DNA of 8,817 bases from Bacteroidales bacterium (GTDB lineage: Bacteria > Bacteroidota > Bacteroidia > Bacteroidales > VadinHA17). The notes beneath the pieces are model-generated. The model made no database searches, was not told where the DNA came from, and was given only the letters and a program-made list of their open reading frames with translations. Shown here piece by piece: positions 1-5,873 of this stretch. Positions within the stretch are counted from its first letter, which is position 1. Every line of letters starts with the position of its first letter. The stretch spans positions 1,925,512 to 1,934,328 of the forward strand of contig CP070687.1 in the NCBI GenBank assembly GCA_020353115.1. Reading direction: 5' to 3'. A program made the position numbers and the translations under genes.

Positions 1-1083
1 GTTGTTTCGGGAAAAACCTATGAAGAATATATAGATGAAACGTTTTTCAAACCGCTCGGAATGAGGAATTCATACTACGGATCCACCTCCAGGATTATTA
101 AAAACCGGGCACAGGGATATCAAAAGGAGGGTGAAGAATATAAAAATGCCGCTTTCCTTAGCATGACACAGCCTTATTCCGCAGGCTCCCTGATTTCTAC
201 AGTCGATGATCTCTTCAGGTGGTATACTGCGGTAATGGACAAAAAGGTGGTAACCCCGTCCAGCCTGGAAAAGGCACAAACGTCATATGTCCTGAACAAC
301 GGGGGAAAAACCGGCTACGGTTATGGCTGGAGCATCGGAAACATCCAGGGAAGCCCAATGATATCTCACGGAGGCGGTATCAACGGGTATCTCACCTCAT
401 CGCTCTATCTTCCCGATGAAAAGTTATTCGTTGCCCTGTTTTCCAATTGTGACTGTAAGGATCCGGGAGGTCCGGCTACTAAAATGGCTGCCCTGGCACT
501 CGGCAAACCGTTTGAATGGAAGAAAATATCCGTTCCGGGTAACGTCCTGCAATCCTATGAAGCCGTTTATTCCTCGGAATATAACGGAAACATAACCATA
601 ACCTATGCTGAAGGGAAATTATACTCCATGCGATCCGGAGGATCAAGATATGAACTTCTTCCCTATGAAAAAGATAAGTTTTACTTCGACGAGGGATTTA
701 CCACATTTCATTTCAACAGAAATTCAGACGGAGAGATAATCTCGTTTATCTCGAAAAGTACCGGACAGGATGTGGAATTTATAAGAACGGACAAACCGGT
801 TCCAACCATAAAAAAAATAAAGCTTGAGGATGAACTATTGAAAAAATATACCGGTAAATACCAGCTAACACCCGATTTTCAAATACAGATTTTCCGGGAG
901 GAGGAAAAAATGTATACACAGGCAACCGGCCAGAATAAAGTTGAAATCGTTGCATACGAGAAACATAAATTCAGCGTGGTCGGTGTGGATGCCAAAATCA
1001 CATTCAACCTCAATGAAGAGGGCGAAGTGGTTAGCCTCACCATTCACCAGAACGGTGACCATACTGCCGAAAAAATAGAATAA
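1..1083 (+). CDS. Serine hydrolase, class C beta-lactamase family, C-terminal part (5' end outside window)
   Basis: The frame is open from base 1; codons upstream of the ATG at 61 read VVSGKTYEEYIDETFFKPLG, the usual stretch after the catalytic tyrosine motif in beta-lactamase/DD-peptidase-like hydrolases, so the gene enters from the left and the visible part is 360 residues. The SxxK nucleophile and YxN motifs must lie upstream and cannot be checked. Visible family marks are SAGSLISTVDDLFRW (about residues 60-74), YGYGW (106-110) and HGGGINGY (123-130), the latter standing where KTG occurs in true beta-lactamases. From about residue 180 the protein becomes beta-rich and resembles the C-terminal accessory domain (DUF3471-like) often attached to these enzymes; the last copy starts near LLKKYTGKYQL. 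Such proteins are usually exported esterases or peptidases of unknown substrate, and antibiotic resistance should not be assumed. The gene ends with TAA at 1081-1083. Family call is firm, substrate unknown. Confidence 0.9.
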   Translation, partial: VVSGKTYEEYIDETFFKPLGMRNSYYGSTSRIIKNRAQGYQKEGEEYKNAAFLSMTQPYSAGSLISTVDDLFRWYTAVMDKKVVTPSSLEKAQTSYVLNNGGKTGYGYGWSIGNIQGSPMISHGGGINGYLTSSLYLPDEKLFVALFSNCDCKDPGGPATKMAALALGKPFEWKKISVPGNVLQSYEAVYSSEYNGNITITYAEGKLYSMRSGGSRYELLPYEKDKFYFDEGFTTFHFNRNSDGEIISFISKSTGQDVEFIRTDKPVPTIKKIKLEDELLKKYTGKYQLTPDFQIQIFREEEKMYTQATGQNKVEIVAYEKHKFSVVGVDAKITFNLNEEGEVVSLTIHQNGDHTAEKIE

Positions 1084-1209
1084 GAGGATACCATATATAT
1101 CCTGTCGGTGCGGTCTTCAGTCCGGCAGGAAAACGAAATTCATACACAGAGTCCTGTGCTAAATACTTGCAGGGCAAACTGACAATTTATAAACCTGAAA
1201 ATCAAAAAA

Positions 1210-1875
1210 ATGAAAAGAACGAATTCAGCCGTACTGGCCGGTTTATTAATCACATCATTTCTTACCGGTTGTGCCGTTAGCCGGAAATTATCCTATAACA
1301 CGATTAAAACCGATATTGCGGCAAATCCCGGTTTAACCTATTCCATTGCATCATATGACCAGTGAGAGGTGGTTCTGGATGGAAGCAGGGATGAAAAATT
1401 TGTCGGATATATGAGGTCTCCGATTGCTATCGCCTATCCCATCGGGACGAGCAGCGGGAAAAACTTTTCAGATGACTTTTCTGCCGTCATTAAAAATTCA
1501 CTGAACGAAGCAGGTAACAAGGCTCAGATTCTGCAAACCAGATTCTCCGATTCGAAACAGAATATACTTAACACCCTTATCGATTCGCAAAGTGACCGCC
1601 TGCTCCTTTTTACCGTGACAAAGTGGAGAAGTGACTCAAAACCCAACGGGATGCTTTACGGAACGGAAATAATCTGGGACCTGTCGGTTGACATATATAA
1701 CAACGAGGGAGAATTGCTTGCCTCAAACCGTACGGAAGGAATGGACCCCGATCTGGATCTGGGCATGTCGGGTTCAATAAAAAGAATACAGAATATCGTA
1801 AATGAAAAGTTTAAGGAGAAGATCGATATATTACTGGACACACCTGAAATCAAAGAAGCATTGAGTGCTATGTGA
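1210..1875 (+). pseudogene. Small lipoprotein gene interrupted by an in-frame TGA
   Basis: ATG at 1210 opens a frame with a clear lipoprotein signal: MKRT, a hydrophobic stretch, then lipobox LTGC with Cys21. After 51 codons the frame meets TGA at 1363-1365, then continues in the same frame for 170 codons to TGA at 1873-1875. The reading across the stop (SIASYDQ-stop-EVVLDGSRDEKF) stays protein-like on both sides, so this looks like one gene of about 221 codons with a nonsense change, for example CGA to TGA or TGG to TGA. The downstream part could only restart from GTG at 1369, which would lack any export signal. It is a mixed alpha/beta sequence with GYMRSPIAIAYPIG and LLLFTVTKWRSDSK motifs. 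I do not recognise a named family; it resembles uncharacterised outer-membrane lipoproteins. A sequencing error or stop readthrough cannot be excluded. It lies 126 bases after the serine hydrolase gene on the same strand. Confidence 0.72.
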
Positions 1876-1905
1876 ACCAGGCAAATGTGAACAATGCAAA
1901 ACGAA

Positions 1906-1925
1906 TGGTTAACATTCATTAACCA
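1906..1925. repeat. 7-bp perfect inverted repeat, 31 bases after the lipoprotein stop
   Basis: TGGTTAA (1906-1912) and TTAACCA (1919-1925) pair perfectly around a 6-base loop. No T-run follows on either strand, so it is not a classical intrinsic terminator. It may be a weak terminator, an mRNA 3'-end hairpin, or a protein-binding palindrome. Confidence 0.4.
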
Positions 1926-1948
1926 AACAAAACATCGATGCATAAAGC

Positions 1949-1995
1949 ATGCCGGGCGTTCCGGGTTTCCGGTCGTTACCGGTTCGCACCGGCAT
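1949..1995. repeat. Long imperfect palindrome in intergenic DNA
   Basis: The outer arms ATGCCGG (1949-1955) and CCGGCAT (1989-1995) are perfect complements. Inside, after one bulged A (1988), GCG (1956-1958) pairs with CGC (1985-1987), then after a TT/TT mismatch CCGG (1961-1964) pairs with CCGG (1979-1982). About 14 stem pairs enclose a loop that holds a further CCGGT/ACCGG pair. It is GC-richer than the flanks and has no T-run, which points to a dispersed REP-like element or a structured RNA more than a terminator. Confidence 0.5.
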
Positions 1996-2199
1996 CATTC
2001 CAAATATACTTATGAAACCGTGTGCAGGTAATCCCTCCGAAGTGCTGTGGAAAAGGTAAATACCGGATCATTCGATAAATAATAAGGCGGACCGCATTTA
2101 ATCACCTGGAGTGATCCTTACAGTAATAACCGGAGAATCTGTAATTGTAAATCAGATGAAAAAAGGTTATTATTATAAACACTATTTACTGCAACTTCA

Positions 2200-2234
2200 T
2201 TTGTGAAATCCCGGGAAATGATCAACTATTTTTA
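2200..2234 (+). promoter_or_regulatory. Possible Bacteroidetes-type promoter for the AHSA1-like gene
   Basis: A TTTG at 2200-2203 is followed after 23 bases by TATTTTTA at 2227-2234, close to the Bacteroidetes consensus TTTG ... TAnnTTTG. The spacer is longer than the usual 19-21 bases and the final G is missing. It would give a leader of roughly 45-50 bases. AT-rich DNA makes chance matches likely. Confidence 0.22.
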
Positions 2235-2288
2235 TATTTTTCTGAAATAATAAAGTCAAATCCCTTTGACTCCAAAACCTTTCAAATC

Positions 2289-2744
2289 ATGGCAGATAAA
2301 ATCATTCATACCAGTGTTATTCTGAACTGTTCAATTGAAAGTGCCTTTAATTACTTTGCTGACAACGATTTATTGACAAAGTGGTTAACAAACAATGCCG
2401 ATGTCGAAATGAAAGAAGGAGGGAAATATGAATTGTTCTGGACTCCTAAGGATCCCGACCCGACAAACAACAGCACCTATGGATGTAAAGTTTTAGCTGT
2501 TGAGCGTCCATATTACCTGAATATAGAATGGAGAGGAAATGCGGAGCAAAAAGAATTCATGAATAATGTCCGACCCCTGACCAATGTAACTGTTTTGTTT
2601 TTACCTCTTGAGAGAAAGAAAACAAAAGTGACTTTAATTCACACAGGATGGAGACAGGACGATAACTGGGAAGCAGCAAGACAATATTTTATAAACGCCT
2701 GGATAATTGCTTTCAAACAACTTGAAGAATTAGTGAACATTTGA
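2289..2744 (+). CDS. AHSA1/SRPBCC (START-like fold) domain protein
   Basis: A 151-residue cytosolic protein without signal peptide or membrane segment, forming one complete domain of the Activator of Hsp90 ATPase homolog 1-like family. Recognisable features are the opening strand and helix (IHTSVILNCSIESAFNYFAD, residues 5-24), the W of LLTKWLTNN, GGKYELFW in the second strand (about 44-51), the central strand YYLNIEWRG, a strand VTLIHTGW near residue 115, and the long C-terminal helix that closes the hydrophobic cavity (about 127-148). Length is typical. Members bind small hydrophobic ligands or have no known ligand; bacterial versions are often next to ArsR regulators, but none is present here. 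The ATG at 2289 is preceded by no Shine-Dalgarno match, which is normal for Bacteroidetes. The ligand and role cannot be read from the sequence. Confidence 0.85.
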   Translation: MADKIIHTSVILNCSIESAFNYFADNDLLTKWLTNNADVEMKEGGKYELFWTPKDPDPTNNSTYGCKVLAVERPYYLNIEWRGNAEQKEFMNNVRPLTNVTVLFLPLERKKTKVTLIHTGWRQDDNWEAARQYFINAWIIAFKQLEELVNI

Positions 2745-2925
2745 ACTTTTCTGACCGGGTAGATAATTCTCCGGAAAAAAGTCCGGTTGAGGAAGAATGT
2801 ATTGAAAAAGTAGTGAAGAATGAAATTCCATTCATAAACGATCGCTTTTTCTGATCCAAAGTTACCAACGGATCCCGGAACGATCTTAATCAATCGGTTC
2901 GGTCTGCAAACGGATAGTTTTCGGG

Positions 2926-3936
2926 ATGTTAAACAAAGAGATGATGGCAACGGATAAACACACAATAAAACTGGCTGTTCAAAAGAGAATCGTAATTATT
3001 TCTGTGATTTTGTTTCTTGGCAAACTCATTGCCTATTACCTTACAAATTCGGTAGGAATATTAACCGATGCATTGGAAAGTACGGTTAATGTTATTACCG
3101 GTTTCATCAGCTTATATAGTATTAGTATTGCACTAAAACCCCGAGATGTCGATCATCCGTTCGGCCACGGAAAAATAGAATCGCTTTCAGCATCGGTTGA
3201 AGGCTTTTTAATTCTGCTCGCAGGTTTAATAATAATCTTTGAAGCTGTAAAACGATTGTTTAACCCACCCGAAATACATCAACTGGATGTCGGAATAATC
3301 ATTATTTCCACTGCCGGATTAATAAATTATATCATGGGTTACTTCAGCATTAAAACGGGCCGAAAACATAATTCAATAGCCTTGGTTGCAGGAGGGAGAC
3401 ATTTACAGTCCGATACCTATTCGACAATTGGCCTGGTTGCCGGTTTACTTATTCTGTTAATTACGAAAATTGTATGGCTTGACAGCATGGTCGCAATTAT
3501 CTTTGGTTCCATTATAATTTATACGGGCTATAAGATATTAAAGGAAACCACTTCAAACTTAATGGACCAGGCCGATATTAAAATACTGGAAGAGATGACA
3601 GAAATTTTATGGGAAAAAAAGTCAGATCTCTGGATTAATATACATAATCTGAAATTGGTTAAATATGGTGATGCTTATCATATTGATTGTGATTTAACAC
3701 TACCATGGTATATTAACATCTCCGATGCTCACAAGGAAAGTGAGTCATTAATGACGACCATTTCCGAACACTATTCTAACAGTATTGATTTTACCATTCA
3801 TACAGACGCTTGTTATAGCGATCTGTGTAAGCATTGCAGAATCTCAGATTGTAAGGTCCGCACACAGGATTTTGTGACGGATTTAAATTGGTCATTTGAG
3901 AGAACAGTAAAAACTAACGGCAACAATACATCATAG
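2926..3936 (+). CDS. Cation diffusion facilitator (CDF) family metal exporter
   Basis: A 336-residue inner-membrane antiporter of the CDF family, which moves divalent metals (Zn, Fe, Mn, Cd or Co) out of the cytosol in exchange for protons. Six hydrophobic segments fill roughly residues 22-205, followed by a cytosolic domain. Family marks are NSVGILTDALESTVN in membrane segment 2 (41-55), the loop DHPFGHGKIESL (76-87) and HLQSD in segment 5 (159-163), which supplies the usual His159 and Asp163 ligands. Segment 2 has Glu51 and Asn55 where E. coli FieF has two Asp and zinc CDFs have His/Asp, so the transport site is non-standard. The C-terminal domain ends with a Cys cluster (C296, C301, C304, C309). 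The start is uncertain: ATGs at 2926, 2941 and 2944 are all possible, and a TAGTTTTC box at 2915-2922 would favour the later ones. The gene looks more AT-rich than the efflux operon. Metal specificity is unknown. Confidence 0.9.
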   Translation: MLNKEMMATDKHTIKLAVQKRIVIISVILFLGKLIAYYLTNSVGILTDALESTVNVITGFISLYSISIALKPRDVDHPFGHGKIESLSASVEGFLILLAGLIIIFEAVKRLFNPPEIHQLDVGIIIISTAGLINYIMGYFSIKTGRKHNSIALVAGGRHLQSDTYSTIGLVAGLLILLITKIVWLDSMVAIIFGSIIIYTGYKILKETTSNLMDQADIKILEEMTEILWEKKSDLWINIHNLKLVKYGDAYHIDCDLTLPWYINISDAHKESESLMTTISEHYSNSIDFTIHTDACYSDLCKHCRISDCKVRTQDFVTDLNWSFERTVKTNGNNTS

Positions 3937-4022
3937 GCAACACGGTGGAAAGTGCCGGAAACGAATTATTGCTTTGACCAGGAATAAACGGTAACCGATA
4001 CCGGCTCCTCCGGAAAGTTTAC

Positions 4023-4511
4023 TTATTTTACAAAAACAACCGGTATCTCCAGATAATTGGACACAGCACCTCTATGTTTCTTACCCTCCCTGTCTTTGTA
4101 TGTACAGCTAATCCCGTACATCAGCCGGCCATTTCCTGATGCATATCCTTCCTCCGAACCCGACCCAAATTTATTTACGGCAAAAAAGTTGAGACTGCCG
4201 CTATCCTCCAGGCGGTCCAGTACAACAGGCCAGCCGTAATCATGCCTTCCTCCGCCGAACTTGCCGTTGGTTACGGAATACTTAATACCTCCGACGGCCT
4301 TCTGGAGTTCCTCAAATACCTGTCTCGGGGAGTTCCACGTATAATCCAGCTTGATGCTCAATCCTTCCGTGCTGATGGTGTCCGGAGGGTTGGCAACGCT
4401 GATCGTAATAAGCGGGGTATCCGAACCCTCCTCGACAATCAACGGTAATGCCGGAGCACAGGAGAAACAAACCAGGATGAAAAAAACCGGTACGATAAAG
4501 GAACATTTCAT
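4023..4511 (-). CDS. Small lipoprotein of unknown function
   Basis: The minus-strand frame extends upstream to an ATG at 4565, but the ATG at 4509-4511 is the better start: it is preceded by GGAGG with a 6-base spacer and begins a proper export signal (MKCSFIVPVFFILVCFSC). This gives 162 residues, with Cys18 the likely lipidated residue; the lipobox CFSC is loose but acceptable for Bacteroidetes. The 18 upstream residues in the longer reading are Phe/Lys-rich and would spoil the signal. The mature part is beta-rich with a Gly-rich middle (KFGGGRHDYGW, GSGSEEGYASGNG) and ends in YLEIPVVFVK; no domain is recognised. It may be a surface or periplasmic lipoprotein. It is convergent with the CDF gene, with 86 bases between the two stops, and appears to be a single-gene unit. 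Confidence 0.72.
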   Translation of the reverse strand: MKCSFIVPVFFILVCFSCAPALPLIVEEGSDTPLITISVANPPDTISTEGLSIKLDYTWNSPRQVFEELQKAVGGIKYSVTNGKFGGGRHDYGWPVVLDRLEDSGSLNFFAVNKFGSGSEEGYASGNGRLMYGISCTYKDREGKKHRGAVSNYLEIPVVFVK

Positions 4512-4526
4512 TCTTTTCCTCCAAAA
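4512..4526 (-). promoter_or_regulatory. Ribosome binding site that sets the lipoprotein start
   Basis: On the minus strand GGAGG (complement of CCTCC at 4518-4522) lies six bases before the ATG at 4511. It is one of the few strong Shine-Dalgarno matches in the window and supports the inner start over the ATG at 4565. Confidence 0.65.
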
Positions 4527-5048
4527 TAATTGGTTAAACATCTTGAAAAATTTATATGAAAACAAAAGTGTATGAACCGGGCAGGAACCTTTACATAGAC
4601 CATTCGAAAGATTACACCTCTCATGGATACCGGAACGGATAAGAATGGTGTGATAACAAAAAGGGATAAAAGGTCAACAGGCATTAAAAACGTAAAAATC
4701 AATCTCCTGTTAAGGTATAATTAATTTAAATTCAAAGTATGGTAAACGATATGTTCTTAAGCCGTTTCCGTAAAACGACCGGATATCCTCATCTGTTTTT
4801 CAAAAGGTTTGTATTTTTTTTCTGTATTCCCTTTTATACATAAAGAATGGAGAACGACTCTCCATACGAGCCATTCCGGGAAGTTTTTGCTCATTAGAGG
4901 ACTATTACAATATCCCGTCAGGAAGTGGTGGTACCGTTCGTTAGGGATTGCATATAAGGACCGGGCTTCATTATACAGCATACCCTTTACCAGCAAAGAG
5001 CCTCAGCAATACCCCCATAAGTCTTAACAGGACTGTTTATACGTATTC

Positions 5049-5074
5049 GGGATTCTTGTAACTAAGCGAATCCC
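5049..5074. repeat. 7-bp inverted repeat with 12-base loop
   Basis: GGGATTC (5049-5055) and GAATCCC (5068-5074) are perfect complements. On the plus strand the second arm is followed by TTGGTTT, weakly terminator-like, but no gene ends just upstream on that strand. Confidence 0.4.
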
Positions 5075-5128
5075 TTGGTTTAAGATGAAGGTCAGAAGAT
5101 ATGGTGAACACACTAAAGCCTCTGCATT

Positions 5129-5177
5129 CCGGTCCTTGGATCGTTTTCCCGTTGATCAGCGATGGCAGTTGGACCGG
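5129..5177. repeat. Nested inverted repeat next to the REP-like hairpins
   Basis: CCGGTCC (5129-5135) and GGACCGG (5171-5177) are perfect complements across 35 bases. Inside, ATCG (5140-5143) can pair with CGAT (5160-5163). This would form a long imperfect stem-loop directly upstream of the hairpin pair at 5198-5243. Confidence 0.4.
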
Positions 5178-5197
5178 TGTTTTTACCAATATTCTAT

Positions 5198-5248
5198 CCA
5201 GGGGCTCAAGCCCTGGCTAAAAACATTTAATCCCTGCAGGATTTCCTG
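5198..5248. repeat. REP-like double hairpin element
   Basis: The first hairpin pairs CCAGGG (5198-5203) with CCCTGG (5211-5216), extended by C5205-G5210 after a bulged G, closing a TCAA loop. Twelve bases later AATCC (5229-5233) pairs with GGATT (5239-5243) around CTGCA; CAGGA/TCCTG (5237-5248) is an alternative fold. A GC-rich hairpin whose loop side reads GGGGCTCAAGCCC followed by a linker and an AATCCCT...GGATT hairpin resembles, from memory, dispersed intergenic elements of Bacteroidetes genomes. Only one copy is in the window, so the repeat nature is inferred. Confidence 0.5.
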
Positions 5249-5454
5249 TTCCTTTTCATGAAACCGGTTACTCCCATCGTTCCGGTATATTTATCAATAC
5301 TCAAGGGAGGATTATGAATCACCCGGTGAATGTAAGGGATACCGAAGGCTTTCGAATTGTTGTAACTTACGGGATCACCTGACAAGGCATGCCAGCAAAT
5401 ACAACCAACCGGATCCGGGAACTATGCCGGAATTGAGGTATAGTCTCCGAAAGC

Positions 5455-5488
5455 GAAAGAAAAAAGCATGACCGGCAGGCCATGCTTT
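5455..5488 (-). terminator. Intrinsic terminator of the metal-efflux operon
   Basis: Read on the minus strand, AAAGCATG (complement of 5481-5488) pairs with CATGCTTT (complement of 5463-5470). The stem extends inward by three pairs, one of them G-T, to an 11-bp stem with a TGCC loop, and is followed by a T-rich run TTTTTTCTTTC. It starts 26 bases after the stop of the stand-alone HMA gene. This is the clearest terminator in the window and marks the 3' end of the operon. Confidence 0.85.
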
Positions 5489-5514
5489 CTCGTTCCGTTA
5501 CCGGTTCCATATAA

Positions 5515-5847
5515 TTATCTGTACTTGCAACAACCCGGTAACGAACCATAGACTTCATCATCTGCCTTCACCTTTTCGGTGTCGTGTCCGACCTTTGCAA
5601 TGGCCTTGTGTATATCTTCCGGCTTTACCTTTTCGGCGTTAAAAGATACTTCGATCATTTTGGTTTCCTTGTTCCAGTCGGCAGATGTCACACCATCGAC
5701 ATTCATGGCTGCTTTTTCAATACGGGTTTCACACATTCCGCAATTCCCGTAAACTTTGAATTTTTCATTTTTGGTATCCTGTCCAAAAAGGGTCAGTGTT
5801 CCCAAAAGAAAAAATCCGACGAATAGATTCATAATTCTTGTTCTCAT
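5515..5847 (-). CDS. Secreted heavy-metal-associated (HMA) domain protein, periplasmic metallochaperone
   Basis: A 110-residue protein with a Sec signal peptide (MRTRIMNLFVGFFLLGTLTLFG, cleavage probably near residue 22) and one HMA domain of ferredoxin-like fold. The metal site is GNCGMC, with Cys36 and Cys39 in the CxxC arrangement typical of Cu(I)-binding MerP/Atx1-like domains. After the domain comes an extension with GHDTEK and a terminal LPGCCKYR that adds two adjacent Cys, shared with the C-terminus of the adaptor encoded just upstream. It is last in the efflux operon, 26 bases after the adaptor stop, and is followed by a strong terminator. It probably binds Cu(I) or Ag(I) in the periplasm and delivers it to the pump, the job CusF does in E. 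coli with an unrelated fold. Metal identity is inferred. An internal ATG at codon 6 would give a shorter signal peptide. Confidence 0.88.
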   Translation of the reverse strand: MRTRIMNLFVGFFLLGTLTLFGQDTKNEKFKVYGNCGMCETRIEKAAMNVDGVTSADWNKETKMIEVSFNAEKVKPEDIHKAIAKVGHDTEKVKADDEVYGSLPGCCKYR

Positions 5848-5873
5848 GCCTGTTAGTTTTAAAGGTTAAACAA

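Larger units (their letters stand above)
1876..2288. other. Non-coding spacer with two hairpins, no gene seen
   Basis: This spacer of 413 bases lies between the broken lipoprotein gene and the AHSA1-like gene. Both strands lack a convincing reading frame. It holds a 7-bp hairpin (1906-1925) and a larger imperfect palindrome (1949-1995), listed separately. The 3' part (from about 2150) is AT-rich and is where a promoter for the gene at 2289 would be expected. Confidence 0.6.
4527..5454. other. Long region with no convincing gene, several inverted repeats
   Basis: About 930 bases between the 5' end of the minus-strand lipoprotein gene and the terminator of the efflux operon. Frames on both strands are short and overlapping (at most 79 codons, from a TTG on the minus strand at 4996) and none has a recognisable motif. 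The region holds a 7-bp hairpin ATGGAGA/TCTCCAT (4847-4865), the structured block at 5049-5248 described separately, a 10-base palindrome CCGGATCCGG (5409-5418), and a 22-codon frame with GGGAGG in front (ATG at 5314, stop 5380-5382). It may be the site of old gene decay or of non-coding elements; no transposase remnant was identified. Confidence 0.55.

Noticed and set aside
1..1083. Reading the left-edge gene as an antibiotic-resistance beta-lactamase
   Set aside because: The KTG position is HGG and the protein has extra C-terminal beta domains, as in esterase or peptidase-like members. The catalytic motifs are outside the window, so resistance cannot be claimed.
2771..2786. CCGGA/TCCGG hairpin after the AHSA1-like gene
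   Set aside because: Only five pairs and no T-run, so too weak to call a terminator.
2741..2854. 37-codon frame from TTG overlapping the AHSA1 stop, ending NEIPFINDRFF
   Set aside because: The residues look somewhat protein-like, but there is only a TTG start and no recognisable family. It may be a remnant; not supportable.
4023..4565. Longer reading of the minus-strand lipoprotein from the ATG at 4565
   Set aside because: The added 18 residues would sit in front of a good signal peptide, and the inner ATG has a strong GGAGG site.
4739..4843. 34-codon plus-strand frame rich in Phe
   Set aside because: No ribosome binding site and an AT-rich composition in which Phe runs arise by chance.
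4757..4996. 79-codon minus-strand frame opening with TTG in the long spacer
   Set aside because: It overlaps a similar plus-strand frame (4809-5027), lacks a ribosome binding site and a recognisable motif, and starts with TTG. Either could be chance; neither is supported.
5314..5382. 22-codon plus-strand frame (MNHPVNVRDTEG...) with GGGAGG in front
   Set aside because: The ribosome binding site is good, but the peptide is very short, has no recognisable features and no coupled partner. A possible leader or remnant, not called as a gene.
5409..5418. CCGGATCCGG perfect palindrome
   Set aside because: Ten-base palindromes built on CCGG are expected by chance here; no promoter or gene is placed so that it would act as an operator.
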